DNA of 7,663 nucleotides from the NCBI GenBank assembly GCA_945906975.1, contig CAMDRY010000144.1, forward strand, positions 1 to 7,663, written 5' to 3'. The notes beneath the pieces are model-generated. The model did no database searches. It saw only the letters and a program-made list of their open reading frames with translations, and was not told the origin of the DNA. This DNA comes from Bordetella parapertussis (lineage in GTDB: Bacteria; Pseudomonadota; Gammaproteobacteria; Burkholderiales; SG8-39). Every line of letters begins with the position of its first letter. The stretch's first letter is position 1. This document shows positions 1 through 6,208 of this stretch, in pieces. Both the position numbers and the translations under genes were made by a program.

Positions 1-156
1 CACCGGCAGGCGGTTGTAGGGGTTCATGACCGCGATGTCTTCGGGCTTGTTGAACATGTCAACGTCGATGATCTGAAAGTCCATGCCCTTTTCGTAAAGG
101 ACAATGCGGCAGCGTTGCGAGAACGGGCAGGTGGTTCCGGAGTAAAGATTCATCAT
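1..156 (-). CDS. sspA: Stringent starvation protein A, N-terminal part (runs off the window)
   Basis: Only the first 52 residues are in the window; the rest lies beyond position 1. The protein begins MMNLYSGTTCPFSQRCRIVL and continues into a DVDMFNKPEDI...NPYNRLPV stretch. This is the glutaredoxin/GST-type thioredoxin-fold N-terminal domain typical of betaproteobacterial SspA; Cys10-Pro11 sits where the GST/glutaredoxin active-site loop lies, and the NRLPV end is where the conserved cis-Pro would fall. In the family SspA is a cytosolic RNA-polymerase-associated regulator of stationary-phase and stress gene expression, usually without glutathione-transferase activity. Two tandem ATGs (154-156 and 151-153) could start it; the first is used here. 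Only a weak AGG lies about 10 bases upstream, and I see no clear promoter in the 142-bp gap before petC. sspB often follows sspA but would be outside the window. Confidence 0.9.
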   Translation of the reverse strand, partial: MMNLYSGTTCPFSQRCRIVLYEKGMDFQIIDVDMFNKPEDIAVMNPYNRLPV

Positions 157-214
157 GATGATCTAACCTATAAACGTGCAAGACAAGAGGTCTGAAATCC
201 AAGTGGTGAAGACA

Positions 215-233
215 AAGGGAGCCGGGCTCCCTT
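215..233 (-). terminator. Probable intrinsic terminator of petABC
   Basis: A near-perfect inverted repeat lies 66 bases beyond the petC stop: 8-bp arms AAGGGAGC / GCTCCCTT around a 3-base CGG loop. Read on the minus strand the stem is followed by TTGTCTTC, a broken U-rich tail, while the plus-strand side has no T-run. That orientation fits termination of petABC before sspA. The imperfect U-tract means it may be leaky or may only protect the mRNA 3' end. Confidence 0.55.
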
Positions 234-298
234 GGCTGAAACAACCTTGCCGTCCGCGGGCGTGCATTCGCGCCGCAGACCGGGCAAAGTGAAGACGC

Positions 299-1066
299 CT
301 AGTGCACGTCCTTCCAGAACTCGCGCTTGAGCAGCCAGGCGAGCACGAGCATGAAGCCGAGCACCATCAGGACGATGAAACCGACCTGCTTGCGCTGCAA
401 CTGGCCGGGCTCGCCCATCCAAACCAGGAAAGCGGTGAGGTCGCGCACGGTATGGTCGTATTGAAGCGCCGACTGCGAACCGGGAACGAGAACCTCGAAC
501 CTTGCCTTCTTCACCATGTTGCCATGACCGTCCTTGAGCGCTTCGCCACCGGCGGTCTTGACCACTTCTTCGCCGTAGCTCCTCTGGCCTTGCAGGGTCC
601 AGAGCACGTGCGGCATGCCAACGTTGGGGAATACGGTGTTGTTCCAACCGGTGGGCCGGCTGTCATCGCGGTAAAAGCCGCGCAGGTAGGAGTAGATCCA
701 GTCCGCGCCGCGCGCCCGCGCAATCACCGAAAGGTCGGGCGGTGCCGCGCCAAACCACTCCTTGGCGTCGCCTTTGGGCATGGCGATATTCATGTTCTCA
801 CCGACCTTCTCCGCGGTAAAGAGCAGGTTGTCCTTGATCTGCGCATCGGTGAGCCCGAGGTCGCGCAGGCGGTTGTAGCGCATCAGCGAAGCAGAATGGC
901 AGTTGAGGCAGTTGTTGACGAAAGTGCGCGCCCCGCTTTGCAGGCTGACGAGGTCGGCGACATCGATGGGCGCCCGGTCGAGTTTGACGACCTCGATGGC
1001 GTTGACCGGCCCAGCGGTCGAGAACAATGCGAGTGCGGAGACGATGAGGAATTTTTTCATGTTCAT
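299..1066 (-). CDS. petC: Cytochrome c1 of the bc1 complex
   Basis: This 255-residue protein is the membrane-anchored c-type cytochrome that takes electrons from the Rieske protein and passes them to a soluble or membrane cytochrome c. Residues 1-23 look like a Sec signal peptide ending VNA. The heme-attachment motif CLNCH is at 53-57. Met151, in FPNVGMPHVLW, is the likely sixth heme ligand. A C-terminal hydrophobic segment at about 228-246, followed by the basic KREFWKDVH end, is the membrane anchor. The start ATG (1064-1066) overlaps the petB stop TAA by one base (TAATG), so translation is probably coupled; a second in-frame ATG two codons on (1058-1060) is an alternative. A longer open frame extends back to 1294, but that part lies inside petB out of frame and is not coding. 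The only unusual point is that just one heme site is present, which is normal for c1. Confidence 0.96.
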   Translation of the reverse strand: MNMKKFLIVSALALFSTAGPVNAIEVVKLDRAPIDVADLVSLQSGARTFVNNCLNCHSASLMRYNRLRDLGLTDAQIKDNLLFTAEKVGENMNIAMPKGDAKEWFGAAPPDLSVIARARGADWIYSYLRGFYRDDSRPTGWNNTVFPNVGMPHVLWTLQGQRSYGEEVVKTAGGEALKDGHGNMVKKARFEVLVPGSQSALQYDHTVRDLTAFLVWMGEPGQLQRKQVGFIVLMVLGFMLVLAWLLKREFWKDVH

Positions 1067-2385
1067 TATCCCGTCACCCTTTCCGGCACCGGTTTGGTTG
1101 AGTCGATCTTGGTGTACCACGGCATCAACAGGAAGAAGAGGAAGTAGATGACGGTACAGATGCGTGCCACCAGCGTGGCGCGCTCTACATTGCCCAGCCA
1201 GGCGCCGGTTTGGCCCCAGACGTTGGTCGCCTCGGTGCCAAGGTAGCCCAGGATCAGGAACACCACGACAAAAATCGCCAGCGCCGACTTGCACAGCGGC
1301 CCCTTGTAGCGGATGGATTTGACCTTGCTGCGGTCAAGCCAGGGCAGCGCGAAGAAGATCATCGTCGCCGCCCCCATGGCGATCACGCCGGGGAACTGCG
1401 AGTCGAACAAGGGCGGCACCGCGCGCAGGATCGAGTAGTAGGGCGTGAAGTACCACACCGGCGCGATATGCAACGGCGTCTTCAGCGGGTCGGCCGGGAC
1501 AAAGTTGTTGGCCTCAAGGAAGTAGCCGCCCATCTCGGGTGCGAAGAACAGGATCAGCGAGAAGACGATGAGAAAGACCACCGCGCCGAAGCTGTCCTTG
1601 ACCGTGTAATACGGGTGGAAGGGGATGCCGTCGAGCGGAATGCCGTTGGCGTCCTTGTTGTCATTGATCTCGATGCCGTCGGGGTTGTTGGAACCCACTT
1701 CGTGCAGCGCGATGAGGTGGGCGGCAACAAGGCCCAGCAGCACCAGCGGCAGTGCGATGACATGGAAGGCAAAGAAACGGTTGAGCGTGGCGTCCGAGAT
1801 GACGTAGTCACCGCGAATCCACAGCGACAGGTCGGGCCCGATGAAGGGCACCGCGGCAAACAGGTTGATGATCACCTGCGCGCCCCAGAAGGACATCTGG
1901 CCCCAGGGCAGCAGGTAGCCGAAAAAGGCCTCGCCCATCAGCACCAGGTAAATCAGCATGCCGAAAATCCACAGCAGTTCGCGCGGCTTCTGGTATGAGC
2001 CGTACATCATGGCGCGGAACATGTGCAGGTACACCACCAGGAAGAACATTGATGCGCCGGTGGAGTGCATGTAGCGGATCAGCCAGCCCCAGGACACCTC
2101 GCGCATGATGTACTCGACCGAGGCGAAGGCCTGCGCCGCGTCGGGCTTGTAGTGCATGGTGAGGAAAATGCCGGTGACGATCTGGATGACGAGCACCAGC
2201 AGCGCAAAGCCGCCGAAGTAGTTCCAGAAATTGAAGTTCTTCGGTGCGTAGTATTCGGCGAGGTGGGTGTTCCAGTTGGCCATCAGCGGGAAACGCGCGT
2301 CGACCCAGGTCAAGAGGTCGGAGGCGGGCTTATTGAGCGCGCCCAGATCGGTGACAACGACCGGTTTTTTTTCAGTGGCTGCCAT
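1066..2385 (-). CDS. petB: Cytochrome b of the bc1 complex
   Basis: This 439-residue integral membrane protein binds both b hemes and forms the Qo and Qi quinone sites of ubiquinol:cytochrome c oxidoreductase. Heme ligand pairs are visible as His107/His121 and His208/His223, with the usual 13- and 14-residue gaps. Eight hydrophobic segments can be placed at about 57-77, 108-128, 136-157, 205-226, 266-286, 333-350, 367-384 and 404-423. The Qo motif is PVWY (309-312) instead of the textbook PEWY. The gene starts at ATG 2383-2385, 3 bases after the petA stop, with an AAGGGGG Shine-Dalgarno-like run inside the end of petA. It ends in TAATG overlapping petC. The tight spacing makes petA-petB-petC one transcription unit, with no room for an internal promoter between the genes. 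Length is in the usual range for a bacterial petB that is not fused to petC. Confidence 0.97.
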   Translation of the reverse strand: MAATEKKPVVVTDLGALNKPASDLLTWVDARFPLMANWNTHLAEYYAPKNFNFWNYFGGFALLVLVIQIVTGIFLTMHYKPDAAQAFASVEYIMREVSWGWLIRYMHSTGASMFFLVVYLHMFRAMMYGSYQKPRELLWIFGMLIYLVLMGEAFFGYLLPWGQMSFWGAQVIINLFAAVPFIGPDLSLWIRGDYVISDATLNRFFAFHVIALPLVLLGLVAAHLIALHEVGSNNPDGIEINDNKDANGIPLDGIPFHPYYTVKDSFGAVVFLIVFSLILFFAPEMGGYFLEANNFVPADPLKTPLHIAPVWYFTPYYSILRAVPPLFDSQFPGVIAMGAATMIFFALPWLDRSKVKSIRYKGPLCKSALAIFVVVFLILGYLGTEATNVWGQTGAWLGNVERATLVARICTVIYFLFFLLMPWYTKIDSTKPVPERVTG

Positions 2386-2388
2386 GAA

Positions 2389-2982
2389 TCAGGCCCCCTT
2401 CGTATCTTCGCCGATCACAATCCGGGTGTCGGACAGGAAGGCGTATTTCGGAACTTCGAGGTTGATCGGCGCGGGTGCGCCCTTGTAGACACGGCCGGCG
2501 AAGTCAAACTTCGACCCGTGGCAGGGGCAGTAAAAGCCGCCGTTCCAGTCGGCGCCCATTTCGGCCTTGGCCTCGCCAGGCTTCAACTGAGGCGAGCAGC
2601 CAAGGTGGGTGCACACACCCACCAGCACGGCGTATTCGTCCTTGATGGCGCGAAACGCGTTCTTGGCGTACTCGGGCTGCTGCGGCACCTTGGATTGCGG
2701 GTCGGCGACGATGCCGTCACCCTTGGTGATGCTGTCGAGCATTTCCTTGGTGCGACGGATGATCCAGACCGGTTTGCCACGCCATTCGACCACTTGCATT
2801 TCGCCCGGGGCCAGCGCGCCGATATCGGCTTCGACCGGGGCGCCGAGGGCCTTGGCGCGCTCGGAGGGCAGCATCGTGGCGGCAAAAGGCAGGGCCGCCG
2901 CCACACCGCATGCACCACCCGCAGCCGCAGTGATGACGATCAGCCTGCGCCGACCGGGGTTCATTTCCGGAGGATTGCTCAT
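2389..2982 (-). CDS. petA: Rieske iron-sulfur protein of the bc1 complex
   Basis: This 197-residue protein carries the [2Fe-2S] cluster that accepts the first electron from quinol at the Qo site. CTHLGC (124-129) and CPCHGS (152-157) supply the ligands Cys124, His126, Cys152 and His155, with Cys129-Cys154 as the conserved disulfide by homology to the bovine protein. The N-terminus has a twin-arginine motif (RRRLIV, 11-16) before a hydrophobic stretch at about 14-37. This acts as an uncleaved Tat signal-anchor in this family, so export depends on the Tat genes found later in the window. After the second ligand motif the sequence is S-K-F, so Phe159 replaces the Tyr that hydrogen-bonds the cluster in bovine and Rhodobacter proteins. 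The ATG at 2980-2982 is preferred because upstream in-frame codons run into the promoter. A GGAG lies 11 bases before it, a slightly long spacing. First gene of petABC. Confidence 0.96.
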   Translation of the reverse strand: MSNPPEMNPGRRRLIVITAAAGGACGVAAALPFAATMLPSERAKALGAPVEADIGALAPGEMQVVEWRGKPVWIIRRTKEMLDSITKGDGIVADPQSKVPQQPEYAKNAFRAIKDEYAVLVGVCTHLGCSPQLKPGEAKAEMGADWNGGFYCPCHGSKFDFAGRVYKGAPAPINLEVPKYAFLSDTRIVIGEDTKGA

Positions 2983-3024
2983 GACAGGAAAAGCTCCAGT
3001 GAGAAGAATTCGGGGAAGAGCGCG

Positions 3025-3054
3025 ATTATAGCGGACTGATCGTGTTTTCTCCAA
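3025..3054 (-). promoter_or_regulatory. Sigma70-like promoter of petABC
   Basis: On the minus strand a consensus -10 element TATAAT (3025-3030) is preceded, 18 bases upstream, by TTGGAG (3049-3054), a half-matching -35. Transcription would start near 3018, giving a leader of about 36 bases before petA. The perfect -10 and its location just ahead of the first operon gene make this the best promoter in the window. No other gene start lies between it and petA. Confidence 0.7.
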
Positions 3055-3249
3055 ATTTTAGAAGCTAAGCCACTGAAATGCAGGGGAAAAGAGCCAAATT
3101 TCCGCTTGCGCCCGGATGCCGGGGCAAAACACCACGAAATTTGCTCATGCACTGATTCAACAGCAGATTTCCCGCTACGGCCGCAAAAATCCGCCACCAC
3201 CGCAAAAACAATAGGAAGATCGAGGACGGCGTGCAGCAAGCCGCGGCCC

Positions 3250-3999
3250 TCAGACCGGGTTGGGCACGTCGATGAAGCGGTGCTCGATACCAAAGCGTGC
3301 AGCGAGGTGGGCGCCAAGCGCCTGCACACCGAAGCGTTCCGTGGCGTGATGACCGGCGGCAATAAACGCGACGCCGCTCTCACGCGCCAGATGCACCTGC
3401 GGCTCGGAGATTTCGCCGGTGATGAAGGCGTCCACGCCGAGCGCGATCGCGTCCTCGAAATAGCCTTGCGCGCCGCCGGTGCACCAGGCGATGCGCGCAA
3501 TGCGCTGCGCCGGATCGCCGATGACCGTGGGCGCCCGTCCTAGGCGCGACTCGATATGCGCGGCAAAGGCCGCCAGGGGCTGCGTCGCCGCAGTGCAGCC
3601 GTGTGCGACGATATTTTGCTCACCCGCCCTGCCCTTTTCAGTAAAGCCGAGCAAAGCGCCGAGTTGCGCGTTGTTGCCGTGTTCGGGATGCGCATCCAGC
3701 GGCAGGTGGTAAGCGAACAGGCTGATGTCATGTTGCAACAACAGGCCAATGCGGCGTCGGCGCGTGCCGGTGATGCGCCCGTCCTCGCTTTTCCAGAAGT
3801 AACCGTGGTGCACCAGCAGCGCATCGGCGCCCGCGCCGATCGCAGCTTCGATCAGCGCCTGGCTGGCGCTTACTCCGGTAACCAGGCGCGAAACCCCGGC
3901 GCGCCCTTCCACCTGCAGGCCGTTTGGGCAATAATCGCGAAAGCGCGGCACTTCGAGCAACTGATCGAGGTAGCGGGCCAGGTCATCACGTTGCATCAT
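3250..3999 (-). CDS. ybgI: Nif3/YbgI-family dinuclear metal-binding protein
   Basis: The 249-residue product matches the length of E. coli YbgI (about 247). All five metal ligands expected from that structure are present with nearly the same numbering: His64 and His65 (VHHGYFW), Asp102 (HLPLDAHPEHGNN), and His217 and Glu221 (GHHATERFG). These hold two metal ions in a toroidal hexamer in the family. The cellular function is not settled: databases often name it GTP cyclohydrolase 1 type 2 homolog by distant similarity, and that activity should not be assumed. Two tandem ATGs start the protein (3997-3999 used here); the upstream GTGAAG is only a weak ribosome site. It is divergent from the HtrA gene and 267 bp upstream of petA on the same strand. 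No convincing terminator follows its stop, so some read-through into petABC is possible, but petA has its own promoter. Confidence 0.9.
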   Translation of the reverse strand: MMQRDDLARYLDQLLEVPRFRDYCPNGLQVEGRAGVSRLVTGVSASQALIEAAIGAGADALLVHHGYFWKSEDGRITGTRRRRIGLLLQHDISLFAYHLPLDAHPEHGNNAQLGALLGFTEKGRAGEQNIVAHGCTAATQPLAAFAAHIESRLGRAPTVIGDPAQRIARIAWCTGGAQGYFEDAIALGVDAFITGEISEPQVHLARESGVAFIAAGHHATERFGVQALGAHLAARFGIEHRFIDVPNPV

Positions 4000-4069
4000 G
4001 CTTCACTATTCAGTCTCGTTCAGATACGGGCCATAGTCATGGTCGTCATGGCCGCCGTCGGTGCCATGG

Positions 4070-4116
4070 GTGCAATTATGCAATTGCTCGATTGTAGGAT
4101 TGTACAATCGTACGAT
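4070..4116. promoter_or_regulatory. Nested inverted repeats in the divergent ybgI/HtrA intergenic region
   Basis: The 202-bp gap between the divergent genes contains a dense cluster of symmetry. TGCAAT occurs at 4071 and 4079 and ATTGTA at 4091 and 4099, each pair 8 bp apart, and the two pairs face each other about one exact centre (4087/4088). A perfect dyad CGATTGTA-N6-TACAATCG spans 4089-4110, a 12-bp palindrome GATTGTACAATC sits at 4098-4109 and a 10-bp palindrome ATCGTACGAT at 4107-4116. ATTGTA/TACAAT half-sites resemble those bound by some MarR/OhrR- and GntR-type repressors, but I cannot name the protein. It lies about 70 to 130 bp from both start codons, well placed to control both genes. 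No strong -35/-10 pair is evident for either gene; TACGAT at 4111-4116 is a possible -10 toward the protease. Confidence 0.45.
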
Positions 4117-4201
4117 AGCGCTCAGCTTGCGCGGGTAACCGGACGCAGACTTAGGACAAGGGGCGGGCTGCAAACCGCCTCATCAGGGAGTTTCAACCGT
4201 C

Positions 4202-5377
4202 GTGCGCAAAATTTGGCTCATATTCAGTCAGGCCGCAACCATCAGCCTCGCCGCGCTGTTTGTGGTGACCACGCTGCGTCCCGAATGGCTTGGCCGGCAG
4301 GGTACGCCCGGCGCGCAGGTGATAGGTTTGAAAGAAGCGAACTCCCCCGAAACCACCCCCGGGCAGGGCGCGCCCGGACGCCTGACCTCTTATAACGACG
4401 CCGTGCGCAAGGCGGTGCCCGCAGTAGTGAATATTTTCACCTCCAAGGCGGTAAAGGCACGGCGCCACCCGTTTGCCAATGACCCGCTGTTCCGGCAGTT
4501 TTTCGGCGACCAGATGGAGCAGGAGCAACGCTCCACCGGCCTCGGCTCGGGCGTGATTGTCAGCAGCAAGGGCTACATCCTCACCAACCACCACGTCATC
4601 GAAGCGGCCGACGAAATCGAAGTGGCCACGGCTGACGGCAAAAAATTCAAGGCACGCGTGGTGGGCAGCGACCCGGACACCGATATCGCAGTGCTACAGG
4701 TGACGACCGAATCCCTGCCCGCGATCACCTTCGGCAACGATGGCGGGCTGCGCGCCGGCGATGTGGTGCTGGCCATCGGCAACCCATTCGGGGTCGGCCA
4801 GACGGTGACCATGGGCATTGTGTCGGCGGTGGGACGCAGCCACCTTGGCATCAACACCTTCGAGAATTTTATCCAGACCGACGCCGCAATCAACCCGGGA
4901 AACTCGGGCGGGGCGCTGATCGACAGCAATGGCAACCTGGTCGGCATCAACACCGCCATTTACTCACAATCGGGCGGATCCATGGGCATAGGCTTTGCGA
5001 TACCGGCTTCGAGCGCACGGCAGGTGATGGAGAGCATCATCGAAACGGGCAGCGTGACGCGCGGCTGGATCGGCGTGGAGGCGCAGGAGATCACCCCGGA
5101 GTTGGCCGAATCGTTCAAATTGCCGGTGGTGTCAGGCACGCTAATCGCCGGTGTGATGCGCGGCGGCCCGGCCGACAAGGGCGGCGTCCGCCCGGGTGAT
5201 GTACTGCTGCAGGTCGAGGGCAAAGCGGTGACCGACCCGCAAAGCATGCTCACCCTGGTGGCGGCACTGGTGCCGGGCAAGCTGGCCAAGCTGAAAATCC
5301 GCCGCGACACCAAGAACCTGGACGTGCAGGTCGAAGTGGGCAAGCGCCCCAACGCACAACGGCAAAAACCCCGTTAG
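4202..5377 (+). CDS. Membrane-anchored HtrA/DegS-type serine protease (S1C, one PDZ)
   Basis: This 391-residue protease should sit on the periplasmic face of the inner membrane. The N-terminus has one hydrophobic segment (about 5-24) with no clear signal-peptidase site, so it is probably an anchor. A Pro/Gly-rich linker (about 35-60) precedes a trypsin-like domain with a full catalytic triad: His131 (LTNHHVIEA), Asp161 (DPDTDIAVL) and Ser235 (GNSGGAL). A single PDZ domain occupies about 287-380, and the tail is basic (KRPNAQRQKPR). One anchor, one protease domain and one PDZ is the layout of DegS; DegP and DegQ have cleaved signals and two PDZ domains. DegS activates sigmaE by cleaving RseA, but whether this protein does so or acts in general quality control cannot be told here. 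The start is GTG (4202-4204), 11 bases after GGGAG; no ATG fits near it. It stands alone on the plus strand, divergent from ybgI and converging on tatC. Confidence 0.93.
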   Translation: MRKIWLIFSQAATISLAALFVVTTLRPEWLGRQGTPGAQVIGLKEANSPETTPGQGAPGRLTSYNDAVRKAVPAVVNIFTSKAVKARRHPFANDPLFRQFFGDQMEQEQRSTGLGSGVIVSSKGYILTNHHVIEAADEIEVATADGKKFKARVVGSDPDTDIAVLQVTTESLPAITFGNDGGLRAGDVVLAIGNPFGVGQTVTMGIVSAVGRSHLGINTFENFIQTDAAINPGNSGGALIDSNGNLVGINTAIYSQSGGSMGIGFAIPASSARQVMESIIETGSVTRGWIGVEAQEITPELAESFKLPVVSGTLIAGVMRGGPADKGGVRPGDVLLQVEGKAVTDPQSMLTLVAALVPGKLAKLKIRRDTKNLDVQVEVGKRPNAQRQKPR

Positions 5378-5391
5378 TCCCCCGGGGGCTT
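5364..5391 (-). terminator. Possible weak terminator of the tat operon, overlapping the protease 3' end
   Basis: Read on the minus strand, AAGCCCC (from 5391) can pair with GGGGTTT (ending 5366) with one G-U pair and a 12-base loop. It is followed within the same run by two more T residues, a total of five. It begins at the tatC stop codon and lies mostly inside the last codons of the convergent protease gene. The short stem and long loop make it a tentative call; the perfect CCCCCGGGGG palindrome in between (5379-5388) may compete with it. Confidence 0.3.
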
Positions 5392-6208
5392 ACTTGCCCT
5401 GCTCGGCTGGCGCCGCGGCGTCGGGAGTCTCTGTGGAAGCCGTGGAAGTCGTGGAATCAGCGGGCTTGGCCGCATCCGGATCAGTGTCCGGCCGCTTGCC
5501 AATGAAGCGGCCCAGAATGATGCCCATTTCGTAAAGCAGGCACATCGGCACGGCCAGCAGCAATTGCGACAACACATCGGGCGGCGTCACCACCGCAGCC
5601 ACGACAAAGGAGCCGACGATGACGTAAGGCCGCGCCTCGTTGAGCTGCTTGATATTCACCAGGCCCATGCGCACCAGGACCACCACAACGATGGGTATCT
5701 CGAAGGTCACACCGAAGGCGATGAACATGGTGATGACAAAGTTGAGGTATTGCTCGATGTCCGGCGCCGGGGTGATGCTCTTGGGGGCGAACTCGTTGAT
5801 GAATGAAAAAATCTTGCCGAATACGAAAAAATAGCAAAACCCGACGCCGGCGAGAAACAGCACGGTACTCGCCACAATGACCGGCATGGCGAAACGTTTT
5901 TCATGCTGATAGAGGCCGGGCGCGACAAAAGCCCACGCCTGGTAGAGCACGAAGGGCAGCGCGACCATGAACGCGACCATCATGGTGACCTTGACCGGGA
6001 TGAGAAAGGGCGTGACCACGCCGGTGGCGATCATCTTGGTGCCCTCGGGCAGCGCCTTCATCAGCGGCATGGCCAGCGCATCGTAGATGGCCGAGGAGCC
6101 GGGCCAGAAAAACAGCACGACAAAGACCACTGCCACGGCGAGCAGCGCGCGCAGCAGGCGGTCACGCAACTCCACGAGGTGGGAGATAAAGGTGTCCTGG
6201 ACGCTCAC
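5390..6208 (-). CDS. tatC: Sec-independent (Tat) translocase subunit TatC
   Basis: TatC is the inner-membrane core of the twin-arginine translocase; with TatB it binds RR signal peptides and triggers TatA assembly. The 272-residue product has the cytoplasmic signature HLVELRDR (10-17, Glu13), the [12 protein letters not shown] loop with Phe94 and Glu103 at the numbering of the E. coli signal-binding residues, FEIPIV with Glu170, and VTPPD (208-211 region). Six hydrophobic segments can be traced from about 19 to 236. The last 33 residues are a hydrophilic Asp/Pro/Thr/Ala-rich tail, longer than the E. coli C-terminus. The start is GTG (6206-6208) and overlaps the tatB stop by four bases (GTGA), implying coupled translation; a GGAAG precedes it. 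ATG is not available in frame at this position, and the N-terminus [11 protein letters not shown] aligns with E. coli MSVEDT. It is the last gene of the operon. Confidence 0.97.
   Translation of the reverse strand: MSVQDTFISHLVELRDRLLRALLAVAVVFVVLFFWPGSSAIYDALAMPLMKALPEGTKMIATGVVTPFLIPVKVTMMVAFMVALPFVLYQAWAFVAPGLYQHEKRFAMPVIVASTVLFLAGVGFCYFFVFGKIFSFINEFAPKSITPAPDIEQYLNFVITMFIAFGVTFEIPIVVVVLVRMGLVNIKQLNEARPYVIVGSFVVAAVVTPPDVLSQLLLAVPMCLLYEMGIILGRFIGKRPDTDPDAAKPADSTTSTASTETPDAAAPAEQGK

Noticed and set aside
302..1147. 281-codon open frame on the plus strand opposite petC
   Set aside because: It is antisense to a clear cytochrome c1 gene; high GC third positions keep the opposite frame open, and the peptide is His/Arg/Val-rich with no recognisable domain.
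1067..1294. Longer petC reading frame starting at 1294
   Set aside because: The extra residues lie within petB in another frame and lack a signal peptide; the start at 1066 gives a proper signal sequence and a TAATG junction.
2065..3039. 324-codon open frame on the plus strand opposite petB/petA
   Set aside because: It spans two genes and the petA promoter, has no recognisable domain, and is explained as a shadow of GC-rich coding sequence. The same holds for 1210-1998, 5903-6649 and 6692-7483.
2983..3054. Longer petA reading frame starting with TTG at 3054
   Set aside because: That start would lie at the -35 element, upstream of the predicted transcription start; the 2982 start puts the twin-arginine motif at a normal distance.
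3205..3249. Possible terminator after ybgI
   Set aside because: Only a 5-bp stem with a wobble (GCGGC/GCCGT) is available, far from the T-rich stretch; too weak to call.
4020..4067. 15-codon minus-strand frame (MAPTAAMTTMTMARI) ahead of ybgI
   Set aside because: It has no ribosome site and its repetitive peptide comes from repeated CATGG in the DNA; there is no evidence it is a leader peptide.
5379..5388. CCCCCGGGGG palindrome as a terminator for the protease gene
   Set aside because: There is no loop sequence between the arms and no plus-strand T-run follows, so it cannot form a normal intrinsic terminator by itself.
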